NCBI GenBank assembly: GCA_035695765.1
Contig: DASRRI010000005.1
Location: 17,408 to 81,407, forward strand
Length of the DNA stretch: 64,000 bases
Direction of reading: 5' to 3'
From: Dongia_A sp035695765
Lineage (GTDB): Bacteria > Pseudomonadota > Alphaproteobacteria > Dongiales > Dongiaceae
Positions 26,192 through 34,149 of the stretch are shown piece after piece; within the stretch, counting starts at the first letter, position 1, and every line of letters starts with the position of its first letter. The notes under the pieces are model-generated. The model had not been told where the DNA came from. It did no database searches and worked only from the letters and a program-made list of their open reading frames with translations. Position numbers and translations under genes: made by a program.

Positions 26192-27499
26192 ATGCTTCAT
26201 CTGGGTTTGCGTCGAGGATTGACAAGAATCATCGCCGCGCTGGCAGGAACCCTAGTGGCTGTGCCGGCATTCGCGCAGGAACCGACCATCAACAGCGGTG
26301 ATACCGCGTGGATGATCACGGCCACGGGGCTCGTGCTCTTGATGACCATTCCGGGGCTCGCGTTGTTCTATGGCGGCATGGTCCGCAAGATGAACGTGCT
26401 GGCCATCATCATGCAGTCGTTCGCGACGTGCTGTTTGGTCAGCGTCCTCTGGACCATCGTCGGCTACTCGCTGGCTTTCTCGGAGGGCAGCTCCTTCGTC
26501 GGCGGGTTCAGCAAGTTCCTCATGAAGGGCGTCGGCGTCGGAGCGATCTCCGGCACTATCCCCGAGACCGTCTTCATGATGTTCCAGGCGACCTTCGCCA
26601 TCATCACGCCGGCGCTCATCACCGGCGCCTTCGCGGACCGCATGAAGTTCAGCGCCATGTTCCTTTTCATCGGCGCCTGGTCGGTCCTGATCTATTCGCC
26701 GCTCTGCCACATGGTGTGGGCCGCGGGTGGCCTGATGTTCGATTGGGGCGTGCTCGACTTCGCGGGCGGCACCGTCGTGCATATCAGCAGCGGTATCAGC
26801 GGCCTGGTCGCGGCCCTCATGATCGGCAAGCGCACCGGCTTTCCCAAGACGCCGTTCGTGCCGCACAACCTCGTCTACACGGTGATGGGCGGATCGATGC
26901 TGTGGGTGGGCTGGTACGGCTTCAACGCCGGCTCAGCGCTCGCGGCCTCGCCCAACGCCGGCATGGCGATGCTCGTGACGCACGTCGCCGCAGCCACCGC
27001 GGCCCTGGCCTGGATGTTCTGCGAATGGGGCATCAAGGGCCAACCTTCGATCCTCGGCATCGTGTCGGGCGCCGTTGCTGGCCTGGTCGGCATCACGCCG
27101 GCCTCGGGCTTCGTCGACCCGGTCGGGGCGATCGTGATCGGCATCGCCGCCGGCGTCGGCTGCTTTCTCGCCGCGACCTGGCTCAAGAACAAGCTCGGCT
27201 ATGACGACGCGCTGGATGCCTTCGGCGTGCATGGCGTCGGCGGCACCATCGGTGCGCTGCTGACCGGCGTGTTCGCCACCGTGGCGGTCAAGGGCGGCGA
27301 TGCGGCGGTCGGCCTCATCGACGGCAACGCGGGCCAAGTCTGGATCCAGGTCAAGAGCATCATAGTGACCATGGTGTTCTGCGGCGTCGGAACCGCAATC
27401 ATCCTCAAGGTCATCGACCTCGTCGTCGGTCTGCGCGTCCCCGAAGAAGCGGAGCGCGAAGGCCTCGATCTCTCGTTGCATGGTGAAGCTGTCCAATAG
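26192..27499 (+). CDS. amtB: Ammonium transporter AmtB
   Basis: AmtB is a trimeric inner-membrane channel for ammonium. The 435-residue product has a cleavable signal peptide (cleavage near VPAFAQ-EP, residue 29) and about 11 membrane helices. Family motifs are GLALFYGGMVRKMNVL, DFAGGTVVHISSGISGLVAAL, GWYGFNAGSAL, and GVHGVGGTIGALLTGVF. The longer frame begins inside the sigma-54 promoter, so the ATG at 26192, preceded by a G-rich Shine-Dalgarno, is the likely start. Unlike the usual glnK-amtB operon, no PII gene lies on either side. Confidence 0.96.
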   Translation: MLHLGLRRGLTRIIAALAGTLVAVPAFAQEPTINSGDTAWMITATGLVLLMTIPGLALFYGGMVRKMNVLAIIMQSFATCCLVSVLWTIVGYSLAFSEGSSFVGGFSKFLMKGVGVGAISGTIPETVFMMFQATFAIITPALITGAFADRMKFSAMFLFIGAWSVLIYSPLCHMVWAAGGLMFDWGVLDFAGGTVVHISSGISGLVAALMIGKRTGFPKTPFVPHNLVYTVMGGSMLWVGWYGFNAGSALAASPNAGMAMLVTHVAAATAALAWMFCEWGIKGQPSILGIVSGAVAGLVGITPASGFVDPVGAIVIGIAAGVGCFLAATWLKNKLGYDDALDAFGVHGVGGTIGALLTGVFATVAVKGGDAAVGLIDGNAGQVWIQVKSIIVTMVFCGVGTAIILKVIDLVVGLRVPEEAEREGLDLSLHGEAVQ

Positions 27500-27860
27500 A
27501 TCAACGTCACTGCGGTAGGGGCGGACAGCTTTCCATTGCTCCACAGGGCGCTCCGGCATTGCCGGGGCGCCCTGCCCAATTCAGAACAGGGAGTGCCAAA
27601 ACGATGCAAGAGTGCGGGACAAGCACCAATCAGCGGGCTTCTTTCACAAAGCGAGTTTCCGTGCGCTCCGGCGGCGCAGGGCACGCCCACTCCGGCGTTG
27701 TCAGGCCAGAGACATCGAAGATGAACGGATCGAAAGCGCCCAAGTCCGCCCAGAGCAAGATCGTCAGGCTGGGGCGTTAGCGGATCCATTGGTGGTCGGC
27801 AGGACCTTGCCTTCGGCCGTGAGGAAGGCCTAATGGGGCGCTGCTCCATTCGCCTGGATC
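27500..27860. other. 361-bp region without a gene after amtB
   Basis: It opens with the amtB terminator-like hairpin. The remaining short frames on both strands have no family features, signal peptide or convincing start, and their peptides look like shadows. I see no RNA gene. A remnant of a deleted gene is possible. Confidence 0.45.
27546..27572 (+). terminator. Strong hairpin after amtB
   Basis: GGGCGCTCCGGC and GCCGGGGCGCCC form a 12-bp stem (one T-G wobble) around an ATT loop, 47 bp after the amtB stop. There is no T tract, so it may act as an RNA-stability element or a partly Rho-dependent terminator. Confidence 0.5.
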
Positions 27861-28390
27861 TTGCCCTTGGACGAAGTCGAGATCGTCGACTATGACCCAC
27901 GCTGGCCCGCTTTGTTCGCCGAGGAGGCGGCGCGGCTGCGCGCGGTCTTGGACGGAAGCCTCATCGTCGGCCTCGAACATTTCGGCAGCACCGCCATCCC
28001 CGGCATGGCCGCCAAGCCGGTCATCGACATCCTGATAGCTGTCCGCTCGCTGGCAGCAGCACGCGAGACATTCATCGAGTCGCTCAAAGGCCTGGACTAT
28101 GTCTTCTGGGCGGACAATCCGAAAACAGACCGGTTGTTCTTCGTCAAGGGCATGCCGCCGTACGGAGAGCGCGCCGCACGCATCAGGTCCATGTCGTCGA
28201 GCGGACTGCGGAGCCGTGGCAACGTTTGGGGTTCCGCGACTACCTCATAGCACATCCCGACGACGCGAGGCGTTACGCCAACCTCAAGCGAACCCTTGCC
28301 GCCACACATCGCACGGATCGCGAAGCCTATACCGAGGCCAAGGCTGCCTTCGTGGATGAGATCATGGCGAAGGTGCGACACAGCCGCTGA
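27861..28390 (+). pseudogene. GrpB/UPF0157-family nucleotidyltransferase-like gene, frameshifted
   Basis: The first frame gives the GrpB-family N-terminus: VEIVDYDPRWPALFAEEAARLR, VGLEHFGSTAIPGMAAKPVIDI, then RLFFVKGMPPYGER. At about 28170 the frame breaks and ends early at 28250. The second half continues in another frame: RRTHQVHVVERTAEPWQRLGF, RDYLIAHPDDARRYANLK, and a final helix ending HSR, with a stop at 28388-28390. One inserted or two missing bases in the GC-rich stretch near 28168-28178 would explain it. Joined, the two parts give a full-length GrpB protein of about 175 residues. The start is a TTG without a clear Shine-Dalgarno. It may be a real pseudogene or a sequencing error. Confidence 0.8.
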
Positions 28391-28457
28391 GCATGGCCAA
28401 GATCTCGCCAGGATGGACTGTCAGTGTATGACTTCGCACGATGAGAGGCGCCACAGC

Positions 28458-29138
28458 ATGAAGTTCAACAGGGTTTTGCCTCCGCCAGGTTGGTCGCGTT
28501 GGTGGATCTTGAGCGCCATCCTTCTCGGTCTCGTTTTGCCATCCGCGCTGGCTGCGATCGTGACGGTGGGCGGTTACTATCCGCTCGGAATCCCCTTCTC
28601 GGGTTCGGCGCTGTGGGGTGATTTGGGCGTCGCTTTTGCGATCCTCGGTACGGGAACGATCATTCTGATAGCGGCCCCCATCTACTCCTTGCTGGCCTGG
28701 AGTTGGCGTCCGATCGTTCTGGCGCTGATCCTTGTCATCGTCGGCATGGGAGGGATCGCACCAGCAATAATTGGGGCCAAGTATCTGCGGTTATGGGGAT
28801 TCGACCTGTTCAGCCGCCGAAGCGAGGACATGGTCAACGCCATCGAGGAATACTCCCGCGCAACCGGCGCGCCGCCGGCCACGCTCGCAGCGCTGGTTCC
28901 AGACTATCTGCCTTCGATTCCCAAGACTGGCATGGCCGCGCAGCCCGACTATCGCTACGAACCCAAGTCCGGGCCGTGTTCCGTAGAGAATGCTTGGCAT
29001 CTGTGGGTTTCGGTAACGCAATTCATCGACATGAACCGGCTACTTTATTGCCCCAAGCAAGACTACCCGCCAGCGCGTGACGACGTGCTCTCAAGGACTG
29101 TCATTGGCACCTGGGTCCACGACCATATCGATTTCTGA
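28458..29138 (+). CDS. Unknown membrane protein with a C-terminal soluble domain
   Basis: I do not recognise a named family for this 226-residue protein. It has three hydrophobic segments (about 14-38, 50-75 and 82-108), then a soluble C-terminal domain of 115 residues with the pattern DMVNAIEEYSRATGAPPATL, LVPDYLPSIPKTGM, PDYRYEPKSGPCS and RLLYCPKQDYP. The second half resembles the soluble part of pseudopilin-like hypothetical proteins (Ile-Pro-x-Thr-Gly and Tyr-x-Pro-x-x-x-Tyr-Pro motifs), but only weakly. The ATG at 28458 has GAGAGG upstream; the frame is open earlier without protein character. It stands alone, 67 bp after the broken GrpB gene and convergent with the DUF455 gene. Confidence 0.65.
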   Translation: MKFNRVLPPPGWSRWWILSAILLGLVLPSALAAIVTVGGYYPLGIPFSGSALWGDLGVAFAILGTGTIILIAAPIYSLLAWSWRPIVLALILVIVGMGGIAPAIIGAKYLRLWGFDLFSRRSEDMVNAIEEYSRATGAPPATLAALVPDYLPSIPKTGMAAQPDYRYEPKSGPCSVENAWHLWVSVTQFIDMNRLLYCPKQDYPPARDDVLSRTVIGTWVHDHIDF

Positions 29139-29141
29139 GAG

Positions 29142-29936
29142 TCACGCCGACAGCGGCCGGTAGAAATCCGGATCGAAACCCGCATCCTTGCGCGCAGCGT
29201 CGTTGAAGGGCGGCTTCAGCGTGCCTTTGAAATGGCGGCGTACACATTCCTGCCAGGCCTGCTTCGGGTCGAGGCCGGCGGCTTCGGCGAAATGGTGAAA
29301 CCAGCGCATGCCGACGGCGACGTGGCCGATCTCGTCGCGATAGATGCGTTCGAGGATCGTGGCGCTGGGTTCGTCGCCGGCGCTGCGGAAACTGACGATG
29401 GTCGCGGGCGTGACGTCGAGGCCGCGCGCCTCCAGCACCAGCGGCACCACCGCAAGCCGCGCGAGCAGATCGTGCGATGTTTCCTCCGCCGCCTGCCATA
29501 ATCCGTCATGGGCGGGCAGGTCGCCATAATCGGCGCCGAGCTCCAGCAGGCGGGCGCGGAGCAACGAGAAGTGGATCGCTTCTTCTTCGCCGACCTTGAC
29601 CCAGTCGTCGAAGAATTGGCGCGGCAATTCCGCTGTCCCGAAGCGCGCGATGATGTCCCAGGCGAGGTCGATGGCGTTGAGCTCGATATGCGCCAGCGCA
29701 TGCAGAAGTGCGATCCGCTTTTCGACGCTGCCGCCGGCCTTGCGTTTCGGCATGGCGCGCGGCGGCAGCAGGTGAGGGCGCGCCGGCCGTGCCGGGCGCA
29801 TCGGTGGCAAGGCGGGCAACTCGAATGTGGCGCGCTCCTGCCGCCACGCATGCGTCAGCGCCAGGGCACGCGACACCTTCTCCGCGGGATCCGCGGAGCT
29901 GAGGATGCCGCACGCGCCTTGCGCCAGGTCGATCAT
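29142..29936 (-). CDS. DUF455 ferritin-like domain protein
   Basis: The product of 264 residues belongs to the DUF455/COG2833 family. These proteins have a ferritin-like four-helix fold with carboxylate/His clusters, seen here in HALAHIELNAIDLAWDI, EEEAIHFSLLRARL, and ERIYRDEIGHVAVGMRWFHHF. The pattern suggests a di-metal site of oxygenase or hydroxylase type; MiaE-like tRNA hydroxylases are distant relatives, but the substrate is unknown. Its ATG overlaps the bcp stop by 4 bp, so it is the second gene of a two-gene operon. Confidence 0.9.
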   Translation of the reverse strand: MIDLAQGACGILSSADPAEKVSRALALTHAWRQERATFELPALPPMRPARPARPHLLPPRAMPKRKAGGSVEKRIALLHALAHIELNAIDLAWDIIARFGTAELPRQFFDDWVKVGEEEAIHFSLLRARLLELGADYGDLPAHDGLWQAAEETSHDLLARLAVVPLVLEARGLDVTPATIVSFRSAGDEPSATILERIYRDEIGHVAVGMRWFHHFAEAAGLDPKQAWQECVRRHFKGTLKPPFNDAARKDAGFDPDFYRPLSA

Positions 29937-30418
29937 GCCTCCGCTGTCTCCGCCGAGAGCTTCTTCACTTCCTTCAGCACTTCGTCCACATGGCCCGGCA
30001 CCTTCACCTTGTGCCAGATATTGCGGATCACGCCCTTGCCGTCGATCAGGAAGGTGGCGCGCTCGATGCCCATGTATTTGCGGCCATACATGCTCTTCTC
30101 GACCCAGACGCCGTAATCCTCGGTGACCTTGCCGGCCTCGTCGGAGCCAAGGGCGAAGTTCAGCTTGTGCTTCTTCTTGAACTTGTCGTGGCTCTCCACG
30201 CTGTCGCGCGAGACGCCGATGACCTGCGCGTCGATATTGCCGAACTTGGGCAGGGAATCGCGGAACCCGCAGGCCTCCGCCGTGCAGCCCGAGGTATCGT
30301 CCTTGGGATAGAAATACAGCACCACGTTCTGTCCCTTGAGCTGGGACAGCGAGACCTTGCCCCCGCCGTCGGTCTTCATGGAAAACGCTGGCGCCTTGTC
30401 GCCCACCTTCAATGCCAT
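29933..30418 (-). CDS. bcp: Thiol peroxidase, Bcp/PrxQ family
   Basis: Bcp is a cytoplasmic thioredoxin-dependent peroxiredoxin that reduces hydrogen peroxide and organic hydroperoxides. The 161-residue product has the peroxidatic Cys in YFYPKDDTSGCTAEACGFRD, with a second Cys five residues later as the PrxQ-type resolving Cys. RATFLIDGKGVIRNIWHKVKV is the C-terminal family segment. AGGGAG lies seven bases before the ATG at 30418; an in-frame ATG two codons earlier is possible. It overlaps the DUF455 gene and is divergent from the LysE-family gene. Confidence 0.95.
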   Translation of the reverse strand: MALKVGDKAPAFSMKTDGGGKVSLSQLKGQNVVLYFYPKDDTSGCTAEACGFRDSLPKFGNIDAQVIGVSRDSVESHDKFKKKHKLNFALGSDEAGKVTEDYGVWVEKSMYGRKYMGIERATFLIDGKGVIRNIWHKVKVPGHVDEVLKEVKKLSAETAEA

Positions 30419-30535
30419 AGACATGCTCCCTCTCACAAAATGGCGCCAACGATGCCACCCGGCGCACGATCGTTCAAGACGCGGTGGCATCCCCAGGGTG
30501 ACATTGTCCTGCTGCCATCGACTGACAGGTGAGAG

Positions 30536-31129
30536 TTGGACGGACTGCTCGGCTTCATCCTCGCGGGATTGGCGCTGGCCGGCAGCCCCGGCCCGGCAAC
30601 GCTCAGCCTCGCCGCCACCGGCGCGGCGTTCGGCGCCTGGCGCGGGGTCGGCTATATGACCGGCGTAAACCTCGGCATGGTCGCTGTCATGGGGATTACC
30701 GCAAGCGGCGTCGTCGGCTTGCTGCTGGCGCTGCCCGGCGCGACGCCGATCGTGCTCACGCTGTCAGCCGGCTATTTCGCCTATCTCGCCTTCCGCATCG
30801 CCACGGCGCCGCCGCTGGCGGAAGCCGGGGGACAGAATCGCCAGCCATCCTTCGCCGGCGGCCTGTTTCTCTCGCTCGTCAATCCGAAGGGCTATGCCGC
30901 GATGGCGGGCTTGTTCTCGAGCTTTGTGCTGATCCGGGAACGCCTCGCGCTGGACGTCGCGGCGAAGATCGTGGTGCTGGCGGTGATTATTGCGGCGGTC
31001 AACATCGCCTGGCTGGTGGCGGGAGCGGTGCTCACGCGCTTCTTCAGGGACCCGCGCACCAACCGGATCGTCAATGTCTGCTTCGCTGTGATGTTGATCG
31101 CGTCCGTTGCAGCCGCACTACTGGTCTGA
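30536..31129 (+). CDS. LysE-family transporter
   Basis: The product of 197 residues has about six membrane segments and the LysE/RhtB family signature SPGPATLSLAATGAAFGAWRG at the N-terminus, followed by FLSLVNPKGYAAM. These proteins export amino acids or similar small metabolites. The start is TTG with AGGTGAGAG directly upstream. Its 3' end overlaps the 3' end of the convergent glnE by 12 bp. The substrate cannot be told from sequence. Confidence 0.9.
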   Translation: MDGLLGFILAGLALAGSPGPATLSLAATGAAFGAWRGVGYMTGVNLGMVAVMGITASGVVGLLLALPGATPIVLTLSAGYFAYLAFRIATAPPLAEAGGQNRQPSFAGGLFLSLVNPKGYAAMAGLFSSFVLIRERLALDVAAKIVVLAVIIAAVNIAWLVAGAVLTRFFRDPRTNRIVNVCFAVMLIASVAAALLV

Positions 31130-34057
31130 ACCGATCGCGAACACCGTCCGGAAATCCTGGTAGACGGTCTCGAGCTGATCCTGGATCAGGCCTTTGAGGC
31201 ATGGGAAATCGGGGCAATCGGCGACCTTCGCAAGGTGCCGCTCGGTTGGCGCGCGCAACTTGGCCTCGTCGACCTGCTCGCCAACCAGCAGGCGCGTCAT
31301 TTGCTGCAGCTGGCGCCAGAGATTGACTGCCTCGATGAGGCGCCTGGCCGTTGCGCGATCGATGAGGCCTGCCTCCGCCATGCGGGAGAGGGCCGCGGAC
31401 GGATTGCGGCGCAGTACGTCGGGATGCTCCGCCGCGTGGCGAAGCATCAGGTATTGCGCGATGAAATCGATGTCGACCAGGCCACCGCGCCGATGCTTGA
31501 AATCCCAGATGGAGTCGCCGCGATGCTGCTGCGCCACGCGCTCACGCATCTCCAGCACGTCGGTGCGCAGTTTCTGAGGATCGCGCCTGACGGTGAGGAT
31601 GCGGCGCAAGCTGAGCTCGACATGGCCGATCAGGCTGGGATCGCCGGCGATCGGCCGCGCGCGCGTCAGTGCCAGATGCTCCCAGGTCCAGGCTTCGCCG
31701 CTCTGATAGCGTTCGAACGGCTGAAGCCCGCTCGCGATCGGGCCGGAATTGCCCGACGGCCGCAGGCGCATGTCGACTTCGTAGAGCTTGCCATCGCCGG
31801 TCATGGCGGTGAGGGCAGTGATCACGCGCTGCGCCAGGCGCGCATAATACTGGATCGGCGCCAGTGGCTTGCGGCCATCGGACTGTAGCGTGTCCCAGCC
31901 TTCGACGCCGTCCGGTATGTCGTAGATGAAGATGAGGTCGAGGTCGGAGGTCACCGTCATCTCGCGGCTGCCGAGCTTGCCCAGCGCCACAATCGAAAGG
32001 CCGCGGCCGGGGAGCTTGCCGTGGATCTTCTCGAACTCCGCCGTCACCGCGTGGAACAACTCGCCAATCACCGCGTCCGCGACGTCGGAGAGCTCACCGG
32101 CGGCTACATTGCCATCGCCCACGCTCTTGAGCAGGCGCACGCCGATCTGGAACTGCCGGTCCTTGGTCCAGCGGCACATCAGACTGAGCCGGTCCTGGAA
32201 ATCGTCCACGAAAGACAGCTGGCGGTGCAGGTCGCGCGACATCGCAGAACGGTCTGGCACTTTCTCGAAAAAGCCTGCCGTCAGAACGCCGTCGAGCAGC
32301 ATCGGGTAGCGGCTCAAATGATCCGCCAGCAGCGGCGCGCTGCCCATCACGTCCGCGATCAGGTCCAGCAGCTCCGGATTGGAATAGAGCAGGGAGAACA
32401 GCTGCACGCCCGCCGGCAGGGCGCGCATGAAGCCATCAAAGCGCCGGAATGCGGTGTCGGGATCGGCGGTGCGTGATAAAGCCTCCAGCAGCTTTGGCAT
32501 CAGCTCGGTCAGCAGCTCACGCGCTCGGGCGCTGCGGGTGGCGCGATAGCGGCCGTGATGCCAGGCGCGCACCAGCGCAGAAACGGCGCTCCCGTCGGGA
32601 AAGCCCATGCGTTCCAGGGTCGCGACGGTGGGAGGATCATCCTCCGTGCCGGTGAAGACGAGGTTGCCCTGATCGCCCAGCGAGGGCGCCTCCTCGAACA
32701 GGTCGGCGTAGTGGTCCTCGACCTGGCCCAGGTGATGCATCAGCGTTTCGCTGAACTCTGCCGTGTTGGCGTGGCCGCAGAACAAGGCGAGCCGATCAAG
32801 CTCCGGCCCTTCTTCCGGCAAGGTCTGGGTCTGCTGGTCGTTGATCATCTGCAGGCGGTGCTCGACATGCCGCAGATATCGATACGCGGCGATCAAATCG
32901 TCAGCCGCCGCGCGGCTCGTGCGGCCGAACGTGACCAGCTGCTCGATCGCGGCGCAGGTCCGGCGCAGGCGCAGATCGGGACTGCGGCCGCCCCAGATCA
33001 GTTGCTGGGTCTGGGCGAAGAACTCGATCTCGCGAATGCCACCGCGGCCGATCTTGATGTTATGGCCGCCGACGGCGATCTCACGGTGGCCCTTGACGGC
33101 GTGGATCTGGCGTTTGATCGAATGGATGTCCTGGATCGCAGCGAAATCGAGGTGCTTGCGCCAGATGAACGGACGCAGGTTCCTGAGGAATTCCTCGCCG
33201 GCCGGCACGTCGCCGGCGGTGACGCGCGCCTTGATCATGGCGGCGCGCTCCCAGTTCTGCCCCATGCCTTCGTAGTAGGTCTCGGCCGCGATGGTCGACA
33301 TAGCGAGCGGCGTGGAGGAGGGATCGGGCCTGAGGCGCAAATCGACCCGCAGCACATACCCGTCCTGGGTCGCATCCTGCAGCAGGCGCACCAAGCCACG
33401 GGTCAGTTTCACGAAACATTCGCGCGCGGTCTTCTTGCCGCAATAGCGAACGCGGTCGAGGTCGAACAACACGATGAGATCGATGTCGCTCGAATAGTTC
33501 AGCTCGCGCGCGCCGAGCTTGCCGAGGCCTAGGATCACCAGTCCGCTCTCCCTGACCGGATCGTCGGGATGGGGCAGATCGAGCTCTCCGCTCTTGTGGG
33601 CCTGGCGCAGCAAGTACGAGGTTGCAGCCGCGACCGCGGCATCCCCGAAATCGCTGAGCGCGCGGGTGATCCGCTTCAGCGGCCAGGCACGCACAATGTC
33701 GGCGATGGCGACGGTGAGGTGGGCCCGCCGCTTGGCAACGCGCAGCTCGCGCATGAGGGTGGCTTCGTCGGGTTCGGCAAGTGCCAAACCCGCGAGATCG
33801 TTCAACAATTTGTTAAAGACAGAGTCCGGCCCGTCAGCTAATACTGAATAAAAGTGGGCTGCTTCACTGACGATCAGGTGGCTAACATACGGACTGTTGC
33901 CGAAAACCGCAGTCAGCAGCGCCAGTCTTTCTGCCGCGCCGGGAAGCCCGGTTTCGTCGGTCTGACACCACAAGGCTGCCAGACGATCGAGTTCGATCTG
34001 CGCCTGGCGCAGATCGTGGGGCTTCGGCATTTGTGTGGGATCGATGGCCAGCGGCAT
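31118..34057 (-). CDS. glnE: Bifunctional glutamine synthetase adenylyltransferase/deadenylase
   Basis: GlnE adenylylates and deadenylylates glutamine synthetase in response to PII and glutamine. The product of about 979 residues contains two nucleotidyltransferase domains: N-terminal deadenylylase with LGKLGARELNYSSDIDLIVLF, and C-terminal adenylylase with LGKLGSREMTVTSDLDLIFIY, each followed by RLRP-type helices. A helical linker joins them. Start choice is weak: no Shine-Dalgarno is visible at 34057 (MPLAIDP), at an upstream in-frame ATG (34099) or at one downstream (34030). It belongs with amtB in nitrogen control, though it lies 4 kb away. It is divergent from the YhdP-like gene. Confidence 0.95.
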   Translation of the reverse strand: MPLAIDPTQMPKPHDLRQAQIELDRLAALWCQTDETGLPGAAERLALLTAVFGNSPYVSHLIVSEAAHFYSVLADGPDSVFNKLLNDLAGLALAEPDEATLMRELRVAKRRAHLTVAIADIVRAWPLKRITRALSDFGDAAVAAATSYLLRQAHKSGELDLPHPDDPVRESGLVILGLGKLGARELNYSSDIDLIVLFDLDRVRYCGKKTARECFVKLTRGLVRLLQDATQDGYVLRVDLRLRPDPSSTPLAMSTIAAETYYEGMGQNWERAAMIKARVTAGDVPAGEEFLRNLRPFIWRKHLDFAAIQDIHSIKRQIHAVKGHREIAVGGHNIKIGRGGIREIEFFAQTQQLIWGGRSPDLRLRRTCAAIEQLVTFGRTSRAAADDLIAAYRYLRHVEHRLQMINDQQTQTLPEEGPELDRLALFCGHANTAEFSETLMHHLGQVEDHYADLFEEAPSLGDQGNLVFTGTEDDPPTVATLERMGFPDGSAVSALVRAWHHGRYRATRSARARELLTELMPKLLEALSRTADPDTAFRRFDGFMRALPAGVQLFSLLYSNPELLDLIADVMGSAPLLADHLSRYPMLLDGVLTAGFFEKVPDRSAMSRDLHRQLSFVDDFQDRLSLMCRWTKDRQFQIGVRLLKSVGDGNVAAGELSDVADAVIGELFHAVTAEFEKIHGKLPGRGLSIVALGKLGSREMTVTSDLDLIFIYDIPDGVEGWDTLQSDGRKPLAPIQYYARLAQRVITALTAMTGDGKLYEVDMRLRPSGNSGPIASGLQPFERYQSGEAWTWEHLALTRARPIAGDPSLIGHVELSLRRILTVRRDPQKLRTDVLEMRERVAQQHRGDSIWDFKHRRGGLVDIDFIAQYLMLRHAAEHPDVLRRNPSAALSRMAEAGLIDRATARRLIEAVNLWRQLQQMTRLLVGEQVDEAKLRAPTERHLAKVADCPDFPCLKGLIQDQLETVYQDFRTVFAIGSDQ

Positions 34058-34149
34058 CGGAAAATGAACACGGTTTATTGGGCTGGCAGACTGCGGCATG
34101 CAGGGACGGGGGTCAAGCGAGGCGGCCGCCGCAAGTCGCGAGGCGCGCG

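Noticed and set aside
27536..27780. Short frames after amtB
   Set aside because: They overlap the hairpin at 27546-27572 and their peptides are unrelated low-complexity; no start signal.
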